64,000 nt of DNA from Mycolicibacterium rhodesiae NBB3 (GCF_000230895.2 NC_016604.1:4340001-4404000); one strand, 5' to 3'; numbered from the stretch's first letter, positions 55,109 to 62,127 are shown. A program made the numbers and translations. The notes: generated from the sequence alone by a model not told the origin.

Positions 55109-56368
55109 TCATTTCAGGGAAGTCAGCAACTCGGTCAACGCTTGCGTTTCGGTGGCGGAATCGGGATTGCCGGCCCGAACAGCGGTCAACGCGCTGTCGA
55201 TCTGCCCGTCGAGCACCGTCCAACCCGTGTCGTCCATGGGCTGCAGCGTGGGTTGATCATTGTCCCAGGCGGTTTCGAGGTCCGTTATCCGTGCGCGTGC
55301 ACCGGTCTGGTCACCGGCCTGCACCTTCGTCAGCGTATCGCTGACGATGGTGCGGAACGTCGCGACCTCTGCGGGCGGCCACTTCTCGGTGGCGGACTGA
55401 CCGGGGGCAAGCGTGACCGCTGCCGAGGCGCCGGATTCCTCTTCGCTGGCAGGTGCGGCCGCGTGTGGTTGTTCGGCTGCCCAGGTGAGGAAGGTCGCCG
55501 CAACCAGGCCGATGACGGCGTAATAGCCCAACATCAGTCGTTCTCGTGTCAGGCTCTTCGGCCGGGCGAAGGCCTCGGCGCTGGTGGTTTTCTCGATGAC
55601 GTCGGCGCGCGTAATGGTGAGGTATACGACAGTCGCGAGGATCGCGGCGAGGAAGATGACGCTGGTGAGCGCCGTACCCAGCCCCAACCCCTGCTGTTCG
55701 GGCGGGAATGCGAGCCAGTCCCCGAGATTCGCACCCAGCGGCCGGGTCAGGACGTAAGCGAGCCAGAACGACAGCACTGGGTTGGCGCCCAGTCGCCAGC
55801 CGATCACGACCGCGACGATCAGTGCTGCGGGCAAGAGAACCGACGTACCTGGTCCCCACCCCGTGAGCTCGAGGGTCCAGTCGCCGGCTGCTGTTCCCAG
55901 AGCGAAGGTGACCAGAATCGCCAGCCAGTAGAACAATTCGCGAGGCAACGTGGTGATGCTGTGAATCGACAGGGTGCGTTCGCGTGCCCACCAGACGCCG
56001 AAGACGACCACCAAAATCGCCGCGAAAACGCTGGTGCTCAGCGCAAGTGGTACCCCGAGGTCGTCGGTGAGGATATCGGTGTAGAGCGTGCCCGTGACGC
56101 TGACGACGACAACGGTCAGCCAGTAGACGAAGGGCACGTAGCGACTCAGGCACAACTGCCAGACGAGTACCACGGCAAGGACCGCTGTGAAGATTAGGGC
56201 GGTCGCGTTGAGACCGAGTCCCAATGTCATGTTGATCCAGTCGGCGAAGCTCTCGCCGACAGTGGTGCACAGGATCTTGATGATCCAGAACCACACCGTG
56301 ATCTCGGGAACCTTGCTCAGCATGCCGCGGGGCGACAAGACGTCCGCGGAATGTGTCGAATTCGTCAT
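55109..56368 (-). CDS. COG4705-type polytopic membrane protein with C-terminal extracytoplasmic domain
   Basis: A 419-residue membrane protein. It has repeated segments of the type VPEITVWFWIIKILCTTVGESFADW, LPRELFYWLAILVTFALGTAAGDW and FWLAYVLTRPLGANLGDWLAFP. After the last helix (about residue 290) an extra domain of about 125 residues follows, Ala/Glu-rich then helical (ITDLETAWDNDQPTLQPMD). It is a paralogue of the divergent neighbour at 56552. The function is unknown; the family is often found with metal or envelope stress systems, but that is only context. Confidence 0.8.
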   Translation of the reverse strand: MTNSTHSADVLSPRGMLSKVPEITVWFWIIKILCTTVGESFADWINMTLGLGLNATALIFTAVLAVVLVWQLCLSRYVPFVYWLTVVVVSVTGTLYTDILTDDLGVPLALSTSVFAAILVVVFGVWWARERTLSIHSITTLPRELFYWLAILVTFALGTAAGDWTLELTGWGPGTSVLLPAALIVAVVIGWRLGANPVLSFWLAYVLTRPLGANLGDWLAFPPEQQGLGLGTALTSVIFLAAILATVVYLTITRADVIEKTTSAEAFARPKSLTRERLMLGYYAVIGLVAATFLTWAAEQPHAAAPASEEESGASAAVTLAPGQSATEKWPPAEVATFRTIVSDTLTKVQAGDQTGARARITDLETAWDNDQPTLQPMDDTGWTVLDGQIDSALTAVRAGNPDSATETQALTELLTSLK

Positions 56369-56376
56369 AGCGGCTG

Positions 56377-56409
56377 ACCGTACGGAGGTTTGGTTGAACG
56401 AAAGCTGAG
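56377..56409 (-). promoter_or_regulatory. Direct-repeat promoter D' (gene at 55109-56368)
   Basis: On the minus strand: CTCAGCT (56409-56403), 4 bp, TTCAACC (56398-56392), 9 bp, hexamer TACGGT (56382-56377), then 8 bp to the ATG at 56368. Confidence 0.65.
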
Positions 56410-56450
56410 GAAGGCGCGACAGAGCACCAACGTGGCTGTGCGTCAGGACC

Positions 56451-56483
56451 TTCAGCACTTCTTCAGCGGCGTTCGGCAACCGT
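56451..56483 (+). promoter_or_regulatory. Direct-repeat promoter D (gene at 56552)
   Basis: TTCAGCA (56451-56457), 4 bp, TTCAGCG (56462-56468), 9 bp, hexamer AACCGT (56478-56483). The expected start near 56490 gives a leader of about 62 nt with GGAAGAG before the ATG. Confidence 0.65.
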
Positions 56484-56551
56484 GGCAGACCACGCGTCGC
56501 ACTGCGTCGTTGCGACGTGGCCCTCCGATGTACGACACCGAAGGAAGAGAC

Positions 56552-57475
56552 ATGTCTGCGCACACGGCGAATTCGGAAATGCCTGTTTCCGCCACGCCCG
56601 TGAGGATGGTGGTTCGTAAACTACCGCTCGTCACGGTGTTGTTCTGGATCCTCAAGGTCGTCGCCACGACCCTCGGCGAGACCGGTGGCGATCTGCTGGC
56701 CCAAACCCTCCATGTGGGATACCTCCACAGCACGGTGATCTTCTTCGGCCTGCTCGTCGTAGCGCTGGTGGTCCAACTGAGGGCACGTCGGTTCCGGCCC
56801 GCGATCTTCTGGACGGTCATCGCACTGACGAGCACGGCGGGAACAACTCTGTCGGACTTGATGAACCGGACAGGTGGAATCGGCTACACGGGCGGGGCAG
56901 TCCTCCTCTCCACCGGCCTGGCGATTGTGTTCTTAGCGTGGTGGCGAAGTGGTCAGACCCTCGACGTAGAGAACATCGCGACGTTCCGCGGCGAAATGCT
57001 GTACTGGGTCGCCATCCTGTTCTCCAACAGCTTGGGTACATCAAGCGGTGACTTTCTTTCTGACAGCCTGGGATTCGGTTTCGGCACCAGCGCGCTGGTG
57101 CTGTCGGTGGTCATGGGAGTGCTACTGCCGCTGCACTATCTGACCCGGGTGAACGGAATGGTGCTGTTCTGGATCGCGTTCGTTCTCACTCGGCCCCTCG
57201 GGGCGACAGTCGGGGACTACCTGAGCAAGCCGTTGGACCACGGAGGCTTGGCGTGGGGGACGATGTGGACCTCTGCCGCGCTGCTTGCGGCATTGGTCGC
57301 CCTGGTGGCCTATCAGACGGCCGCAGATCGTCGACATCCGTTGCAGCTGCTCCCCGAGCCTCGGCACCGACGCACTGGGAAGCCGCAGCGTCTGAACGGA
57401 GAGCTCGTCACTGTCACTGTGCCGGTCGGGAATTCTCTTGAGAAGGATCTAGGATTCCCGCGAATTGTCCGCTGA
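56552..57475 (+). CDS. COG4705-type polytopic membrane protein
   Basis: A 307-residue membrane protein. It has the same repeat blocks as its divergent neighbour: LPLVTVLFWILKVVATTLGETGGDLL, FRGEMLYWVAILFSNSLGTSSGDFLSD and FWIAFVLTRPLGATVGDYLSKP. The C-terminal tail is short and basic and lacks the neighbour's extra domain. The ATG at 56552 has GGAAGAG upstream. The function is unknown. Confidence 0.82.
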   Translation: MSAHTANSEMPVSATPVRMVVRKLPLVTVLFWILKVVATTLGETGGDLLAQTLHVGYLHSTVIFFGLLVVALVVQLRARRFRPAIFWTVIALTSTAGTTLSDLMNRTGGIGYTGGAVLLSTGLAIVFLAWWRSGQTLDVENIATFRGEMLYWVAILFSNSLGTSSGDFLSDSLGFGFGTSALVLSVVMGVLLPLHYLTRVNGMVLFWIAFVLTRPLGATVGDYLSKPLDHGGLAWGTMWTSAALLAALVALVAYQTAADRRHPLQLLPEPRHRRTGKPQRLNGELVTVTVPVGNSLEKDLGFPRIVR

Positions 57476-57513
57476 TGCAACGGCTTACGTGCATTGCGCG
57501 GTGATTCAGCTTC

Positions 57514-57546
57514 TTCAGCGATTTCACAGCAGCTGTTGCCCATGGT
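57514..57546 (+). promoter_or_regulatory. Direct-repeat promoter E (gene at 57583)
   Basis: TTCAGCG (57514-57520), 4 bp, CACAGCA (57525-57531, 5 of 7), 9 bp, hexamer CATGGT (57541-57546). A further TTCAGCT at 57505 lies 9 bp upstream of the first repeat. Confidence 0.55.
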
Positions 57547-57582
57547 GAAGACACAGCCAGATCGGCTGGGAAAGGATGACCG

Positions 57583-57885
57583 ATGAACGACAGCCGAAAG
57601 AAAATGGGAGCGGCGATTGCGGCAGCTCTGGCCGCGGGAGCCATAGGAGCCGGTATTGGAATCGCGAATGCGCAGCCGGCGCCGCCGCCACCTCCCCCCG
57701 CACCGACCGTGACCGATATGCCGGATGTGCCAGGTGTTTCGGATACTCCAGAGCCGGGTGACACGCCAGACGTACCCGGTGCGGTGGACACGCCAGAGCC
57801 CGGTGATACACCGGACACGCCTGGCGTTCCTGATATCCCGGAACCTGGCGATACACCGGACGCTCCGCCGCCGCCGGGACGGTGA
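57583..57885 (+). CDS. Small secreted Pro/Asp-rich repeat protein
   Basis: A 100-residue exported protein. The signal peptide (AAIAAALAAGAIGAGIGIANA) leads to a disordered tail in which PEPGDTPD occurs three times with VPG-type linkers. The acidic Pro-rich tail could bind cations or span the periplasm; the function is unknown. A ribosome site (GGAAAGGA) precedes the ATG. Confidence 0.75.
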   Translation: MNDSRKKMGAAIAAALAAGAIGAGIGIANAQPAPPPPPPAPTVTDMPDVPGVSDTPEPGDTPDVPGAVDTPEPGDTPDTPGVPDIPEPGDTPDAPPPPGR

Positions 57886-57888
57886 CCG

Positions 57889-57924
57889 TGAGGGTGGCAT
57901 GCAACGCGTTGCATGCCACCCTCA
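57889..57924 (+). terminator. Perfect 36-bp palindrome
   Basis: The left half TGAGGGTGGCATGCAACG (57889-57906) is the exact reverse complement of 57907-57924, with no spacer. It begins 3 bp after the stop of the 57583 gene and ends 5 bp before direct-repeat F. It can form an 18-bp stem (fewer with a loop) and probably ends transcription; no U tract follows. A DNA-binding site is the alternative. Confidence 0.75.
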
Positions 57925-57929
57925 TCGGC

Positions 57930-57962
57930 CTCAGCGTCCTTTCAGCTTGCTGGTGACACCGT
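57930..57962 (+). promoter_or_regulatory. Direct-repeat promoter F (gene at 57969)
   Basis: CTCAGCG (57930-57936), 4 bp, TTCAGCT (57941-57947), 9 bp, hexamer CACCGT (57957-57962), 6 bp, then the ATG at 57969. The spacing is the same as B and C. Confidence 0.65.
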
Positions 57963-57968
57963 GGGGTC

Positions 57969-58364
57969 ATGGAAGAAACGCCAGAGTCGGTGCCCGACGG
58001 CATCCTGGCCGACCGCTCGGCCGCTGATAATCGGGCTGAAGATACCCCGGGGCGGCCCCGGCGGAGGGTGTTGACTCAATCCACTGGTGTGCTGGCCGCG
58101 GTGGTGGCGGGTCTCGCTGCAGGTGTCGTCACTGTGCTGCTCTTCGGCGCGGGCGTAGTGGTCGGGTCGGAGTTCGGACACGCCGAAGGATATCGACATA
58201 TGTCGGACGGCTACGGCGACAGCGAAGGTGAACATGCCGCTGACGACGATCCCGGCGATCAACGACGCGGCGGGGATGAGCGTCGCGATGACGGTGGATC
58301 ATCCGAAGGCGGCGATTCGCATGATGAGAGCGATTCTGCGCCGCAAGCCCCCTCGCGACCCTGA
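57969..58364 (+). CDS. Small membrane protein with acidic, His-containing tail
   Basis: A 131-residue protein with a charged N-terminal region, one membrane helix (VLAAVVAGLAAGVVTVLLFGAGVVVG, about 42-67), then a tail rich in Asp, Glu, Gly and His (EFGHAEGYRHMSDGYGD, EGEHAADDD). The tail would face outwards or be cytosolic depending on topology and may bind metal. No family is recognised. The start is set by promoter F spacing. Confidence 0.65.
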   Translation: MEETPESVPDGILADRSAADNRAEDTPGRPRRRVLTQSTGVLAAVVAGLAAGVVTVLLFGAGVVVGSEFGHAEGYRHMSDGYGDSEGEHAADDDPGDQRRGGDERRDDGGSSEGGDSHDESDSAPQAPSRP

Positions 58365-58399
58365 TCTTGCGCGATGAGGTGATCGGGATAGGCGGATCG

Positions 58400-58702
58400 A
58401 TGCAGGAGCGGACGTTGGTGAAAGCTGCGGGCGCCTCGCTGTCAATCGTTGCTGTCGCAGTCGTTGCCATCCACGTGCCGACGATGACCGAGCCTCGCGA
58501 CGAATGGTCCTTCCGGGTCGGCTACGCCGCGGTGTCGAGTCCTTCACACGTCCGATCGGTGGTGTCAGGCGATGGCCTCGGCCGCGAAACTTTCTGCGCC
58601 GAGGTTCTGACTCGCACCATCGCGGAGGGCCAGCTTCTGGGTCTTCGCACCGGTGAGTTTCTTCGGGGGTGCAAGAGCGCCGTCGGCGACGCCATGGAGT
58701 AG
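58400..58702 (+). CDS. Small exported mycobacterial protein with two Cys
   Basis: A 100-residue protein with an N-terminal hydrophobic segment (GASLSIVAVAVVAIHV) and two Cys in the C-terminal helix region (ETFCAEVL and LRGCKSAVGD). The ATG at 58400 has AGGCGG upstream; an earlier in-frame start at 58367 is possible. The function is unknown. Confidence 0.5.
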   Translation: MQERTLVKAAGASLSIVAVAVVAIHVPTMTEPRDEWSFRVGYAAVSSPSHVRSVVSGDGLGRETFCAEVLTRTIAEGQLLGLRTGEFLRGCKSAVGDAME

Positions 58703-58725
58703 CCGACCGAGACGGTCTCTGCGGC

Positions 58726-59344
58726 TCAGTAGTCGTGGAAGACGACGTTGTCCGCGATCGGATTACGCGCGATGTGTAGTTGGTTGGCGGGCAAATCCGC
58801 GTCCGGATAGCCGATCGCGAGCCCGTACAGGATGCGGTACTCGGGCGCAATCCCCAACTGCGCGTGCAGGATATGCGGGTAACCCGCAATCGATACCTGC
58901 ACACACGTGCCCACGCCGCGTGCGGTCAGCGACAGGAAGGACGTCTGCAGGAACATCCCAACGCCGAGACTGTCGACGTACTCCAGGTCGCGGTGCATGC
59001 AGACGATGCCGGCGAGCGGCGCCCGGAAGAACTCCCAGTTGCGCAGCACCGCCTCGCGCTGGCCATCGATGTCGTCGTGGGTGACGCCCCTCGACCCGTA
59101 CACGACGGCGCGGGCGGCTGGGGGACGACGGGCGGCTTACTGCGCGCCTGGTGCAGCAGCGCGGCGACCGGGCGTTGCAGGGTTCGACCGAGACAAGCTA
59201 CAGATGCCAGAGCTGGATGTTGGAGTTGGACGGCCCGCACCGCCAGGTGCAGAGCTTCGTCGACGATCTCGCGGGCACGGGCCGGTCGGGTGCAAACATG
59301 CGAATCGATCGCCGGTCGGTGATGGCCTGGTCGAGGTTGTACAT
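58726..59344 (-). pseudogene. Frameshifted nitroreductase
   Basis: A nitroreductase-family flavoprotein gene broken by several lesions. The N-terminus (MYNLDQAITDRRSIRMFAPDRPVP) is in one frame, EIVDEALHLAVRA in a second after loss of a base near 59276, SNSNIQLWHL then meets a TAG near 59200, and an internal segment near 59110-59130 is missing. The C-terminal 125 residues (NWEFFRAPLAGIVCMHRDLEYVDSLGVGMFLQT...) are intact in one frame. Intact relatives reduce nitro compounds or deiodinate with FMN. Confidence 0.85.
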
Positions 59345-59413
59345 GGTGTTCCTCCTGCTTAACAGCCGCAGGTGGAGCGTATGCGACCATTGGTGCCGCA
59401 AAACTGATGAGCA

Positions 59414-59490
59414 GGGGCGGTAGCTCAGTTGGTTAGAGCCGCGGACTCATAATCCGTTGGTCGCGGGTTCGAGCCCCGCCCGCCCCACCA
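59414..59490 (+). tRNA. tRNA-Met (CAT)
   Basis: A 77-nt gene with encoded CCA. The acceptor GGGGCGG pairs with CCGCCCC, the anticodon loop CTCATAA gives CAT, and the T arm is GCGGG-TTCGAGC-CCCGC. An isoleucine tRNA with lysidine-modified CAT cannot be excluded from the sequence alone. Its 3' part is repeated at 60321-60373. Confidence 0.9.
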
Positions 59491-59590
59491 AGGTCACGTC
59501 GAGGATTCCAGTCTTCAGCTTTTCGTGATTGACGATTAAGCATTGTCCGTGGCTGACGTTGTGGCCTTAGTCGTCTCGGACTATTTCCCC

Positions 59591-60130
59591 TCAGGGCGCC
59601 GGAGGCGACGTCCGGTTTTGCAGGTCGTTCAGTCTCTTCTTATATTCTTCCAGGACAATTTCGCGCACGCCCGGCAGGCTCTGCTTATACATGTCTTCGA
59701 GCTGGCGCATCTCCCTCCGCTCCTGCGCGGTCGCATTGTCTTGCCAACGCTGTGAGATGGAGCCGCCGGAACTGCTCACGCTCGATGTGGGTTCTGAGCC
59801 CACTTTGGAGCTCGGGCTGCTCGTGGACGTGGTGGATTCCGCTGCCGAAGTGGTCGTGTCTGCGGCACCATTCCCGTCCGATGTCGACGCGCTGCCCGTC
59901 GCGCTGTTGGTGCCAGCCGATGTGGACGATGCGCTGTTGGTGCCAGCCGATGTCGACGATGCGCTGTTGGTGCCAGCCGACGTGGACGATGCGCTGTTGG
60001 TGCCAGCCGACGTGGACGACGTCGGTTCTGCGTGGGCGAAGCCGCTGCCCAGGCTCAGTGCTGCTAGGCCGAGGAAGCCTGCCATCGCGCTCGCCGCTGT
60101 GAGTTTCTTGATGGTTTCGAGGTTGTTCAT
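59591..60130 (-). CDS. Secreted protein with Ser/Thr-rich decapeptide repeats
   Basis: A 179-residue exported protein. The signal peptide (AMAGFLGLAALSLGSGFAHA) leads to four copies of SSTSAGTNSA, a Ser/Thr-rich linker, and a helical C-terminal domain of about 55 residues (QDNATAQERREMRQLEDMYKQSLPGVREIVLEEYKKRL). The ATG at 60130 is preferred; the frame upstream to 60631 is not coding. It lies inside the segment bounded by the duplicated tRNA ends. The function is unknown; the linker looks like a cell-wall spacer. Confidence 0.75.
   Translation of the reverse strand: MNNLETIKKLTAASAMAGFLGLAALSLGSGFAHAEPTSSTSAGTNSASSTSAGTNSASSTSAGTNSASSTSAGTNSATGSASTSDGNGAADTTTSAAESTTSTSSPSSKVGSEPTSSVSSSGGSISQRWQDNATAQERREMRQLEDMYKQSLPGVREIVLEEYKKRLNDLQNRTSPPAP
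59901..60020 (-). repeat. Four tandem 30-bp repeats in the secreted protein gene
   Basis: Units start at 59901, 59931, 59961 and 59991 on the plus strand with GCGCTGTTGGTGCCAGCCGA and differ by one or two bases. They encode the four SSTSAGTNSA copies. Copy number is likely to vary between strains. Confidence 0.9.
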
Positions 60131-60320
60131 GGTGGTGGCCTTTCGTTGTCTTCTCTTGTCCAATAGAGAATCGGGCCAGAACCTCAATGAAAGCTCAATG
60201 GGCTGCGAGCTGGCGCGTGGTTGCCTGGTGATGGGGGACGTTCTGGCTTCGGGTGAAGCGTCCTCACGCAGGGCCTTCGCCATCGCTTTGGTGCTACAGC
60301 ACCGTCCGCCGGCCGAGTTG

Positions 60321-60373
60321 AGAGCCGCGGACTCATAATCCGTTGGTCGCGGTTCGAGCCCCGCCCGCCCCAC
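60321..60373 (+). repeat. Partial copy of tRNA-Met 3' part (candidate attachment-site duplicate)
   Basis: 53 bp match tRNA-Met positions 59435-59488, from the end of the D arm to within CCA, with one G lost in the T stem. The copy lacks the 5' third, so it is not a functional tRNA. Such a layout is typical of att sites left by integration into a tRNA 3' end; the segment between the copies is about 0.9 kb and has no integrase. Confidence 0.85.
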
Positions 60374-60446
60374 TTCGGAGGCCTGGTAGAGGCGTGTTGG
60401 CCCTAGCGACACGGTCTCGTAGTCGCCGACGCGCGCGCGCGGAAGC

Positions 60447-60521
60447 GCACGTGGTCGGGTCACGCAGGGTCGCGGTGAACAGGTAGACCGCGCGCAGTCC
60501 CTCGGTGTAGGCCTTCTGCAA
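60447..60521 (-). pseudogene. Possible acyl-CoA dehydrogenase (fadE) fragment
   Basis: The minus-strand translation QKAYTEGLRAVYLFTATLRD resembles a conserved stretch of FadE-type enzymes (usually QKAYTEGLRALYLYTA). Flanking frames show no further similarity, so only about 20 codons would remain. Confidence 0.4.
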
Positions 60522-60585
60522 GCCAGGAAGTGGCGCCCAGCGGGGTGGTGAATCAGCGTCACGGGCGCCGCCGCGCGTGTCCTCG

Positions 60586-60801
60586 TCAGGCGGGGATCAT
60601 CTGCCGCGCAGGCAGGTATGACGCCGACCATGCGATGAAGTCGCCGCGAGGCTCGCGGGGAGCCCCGATCCGCACGTCGGCAACGGTCTCTCCCGCCCGG
60701 CGGGCAAGCATGTGAATCTCGGCGGTGACGAAACTATTGATGTGCACGGGATGCATGTTGACCGGTATCGCGACCTCGACGGCCTTCCAATAACCACTCA
60801 T
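60586..60801 (-). CDS. Small conserved-looking soluble protein
   Basis: A 71-residue protein with even composition (MSGYWKAVEVAIPVNMHPVHINSF, AEIHMLARRAGETVADVRIG) and a GAGAGGG ribosome site before the ATG at 60801. No family is recognised. A frame extending 16 codons upstream is less likely. Confidence 0.5.
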   Translation of the reverse strand: MSGYWKAVEVAIPVNMHPVHINSFVTAEIHMLARRAGETVADVRIGAPREPRGDFIAWSASYLPARQMIPA

Positions 60802-61047
60802 GACGATGCCCTCTCGCCTCGGTGAGCGGCGATCGGAATTCCGTGACACCGCTGCTCGTACTTTGGGTGGCTCCCCTGCGGGAACCGTTACGAGCAGCGT
60901 TGGTCGATGACCTTGGAAGTTTCTAAACGCGACGGGTTGTCAGGGCGGCGTCGGTGACGATCTCGTCTCGTCGCCGGTATCCCAGGCGGCCAGGAAGGTG
61001 TCGACCGGGACCTGTTCGTCGGCGCCTCGAGATGAACCGGGTTGCAC

Positions 61048-61599
61048 TCAGGCATCCTGCATCTGGGATCCTGACCGTGACGCCAGGGGCAGCGCTCCTC
61101 CGTCGGCCTCCCACCGTTGCAGCGCGATCGGGGACAGTAGCCGATCATCGGCGCGCCGCGTGATACCGAGCAATTGGTCGGGCGTGGATGCGTCGTTGAC
61201 ACTGGCCGCTCTTTTCACCACGTCGTAGGCGTGAGTGGGCTCGGTATAAGGGGGTACGACCAGCAGGTCGAGCCTTCCGAAGCGCGGCCCGAACAGCGAG
61301 ACGACGTTCGGCCACTCCTGGCGGCCGCTGACGATCACTTGATCGCCCTCATGCTCGATGCTGAGCGGTCCTGGGGACCAGTCATTTTCGTGGTAGAGCA
61401 CACTGTCGATGGCACCGACACGCAGGGACAGCGCTGCCAGGAGCGAGGGCAGTTCGCGGTCGAGTTGGGCTGATCGGGGCCACCAGGCGCCCTGGACGAA
61501 GCCGCAAGAGCGGTGCGCGGGTTTAAGTTGCATGCGCAGGTTTGCGATGGCGGGCCGGCGAGTCGAACCGTTGGTGATGTTCTCGGTGATCGTCAACAT
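61048..61599 (-). CDS. DUF5994 family protein
   Basis: A 183-residue mycobacterial protein. It has RLKPAHRSCGFVQGAWWPRSAQLDRELPSLLAALSLRVGAIDSVLYHENDW-type features of DUF5994, in particular GAWWPRS near residue 38. The function is unknown. The ATG at 61599 precedes LTITENITN. Downstream (60925-61047) the minus strand shows FLAAWDTGDE and EIVTDAALTTRRV in different frames, possibly a decayed small gene. Confidence 0.75.
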   Translation of the reverse strand: MLTITENITNGSTRRPAIANLRMQLKPAHRSCGFVQGAWWPRSAQLDRELPSLLAALSLRVGAIDSVLYHENDWSPGPLSIEHEGDQVIVSGRQEWPNVVSLFGPRFGRLDLLVVPPYTEPTHAYDVVKRAASVNDASTPDQLLGITRRADDRLLSPIALQRWEADGGALPLASRSGSQMQDA

Positions 61600-61832
61600 G
61601 TGCTGCCTTCCGTTCGTGTGCGCCGCGTCGAGACGCGTTCTCGCCGCGTCATCGGGTACGGGTTGTCATATTCCATGGTGGTGGGGGTTTGGCTGATCTG
61701 CTTGCCGCCGTACGACAATCGCAACGCTCGGCTTTGTCGCGGTAGAACAGCGCCTTGCGAGGCGGGTGGCATTTCTTTTTTTCTCACGTATGGTCGGGAC
61801 AGGTGATTGCCACTTCGAATTAAGGAGCGACA

Positions 61833-61955
61833 ATGGCTGACAAATCTCCGGGCAAGAGTCGTCGCAAGCCCACACTGTCGATCAAGGAACGCCGAGCTGC
61901 CAAGCGGGCCAGGGTTCTAGAGACGGCATCGGTTGTGCGCAAGCGCAAAGGCTGA
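61833..61955 (+). CDS. Very small basic protein (40 residues)
   Basis: MADKSPGKSRRKPTLSIKER... ends in RKRKG; 17 of 40 residues are Lys or Arg. A strong AAGGAGC ribosome site lies at 61823-61829. It resembles short Lys/Arg-rich proteins (SIKEKRAAKRAK type) common in mycobacteria, perhaps nucleic-acid binding. The 61600-61832 gap upstream must hold its promoter; I see no other gene there. Confidence 0.65.
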   Translation: MADKSPGKSRRKPTLSIKERRAAKRARVLETASVVRKRKG

Positions 61956-61963
61956 CCCTTCAA

Positions 61964-61983
61964 CCAGCTGATCAATCAGCTGG
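61964..61983 (+). terminator. Hairpin after the 40-residue gene
   Basis: CCAGCTGAT-CA-ATCAGCTGG is a perfect 9-2-9 inverted repeat 8 bp after the stop. It is a probable terminator without a U tract. Confidence 0.6.
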
Positions 61984-62127
61984 CTTGCCGGCACCCAACA
62001 AGGACGCCGCCTTGCGTTGTCGAGTTTGGACAGCGCAGGCGCGGCGGTCCTCATGTTGAATGAAATGGCCTCGGTCGAATCCGTCTCTGGGCGACCACTA
62101 CCCGACAGCAGGATGTACCCGATCATC

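Larger units (their letters stand above)
60131..60585. other. Intergenic stretch with tRNA copy and gene scraps
   Basis: No intact gene is visible. CTCAATG occurs twice 11 bp apart at 60183-60200, upstream of the secreted repeat protein. The partial tRNA-Met copy (60321-60373) and a possible fadE fragment (60447-60521) are listed separately. Confidence 0.6.

Noticed and set aside
60183..60200. CTCAATG-N4-CTCAATG direct repeat upstream of the secreted repeat protein, considered as an eighth site of the 50-58 kb regulon
   Set aside because: The repeat matches TTCAGCG at only four or five positions, and no NANNNT hexamer lies at 9 bp on either strand.
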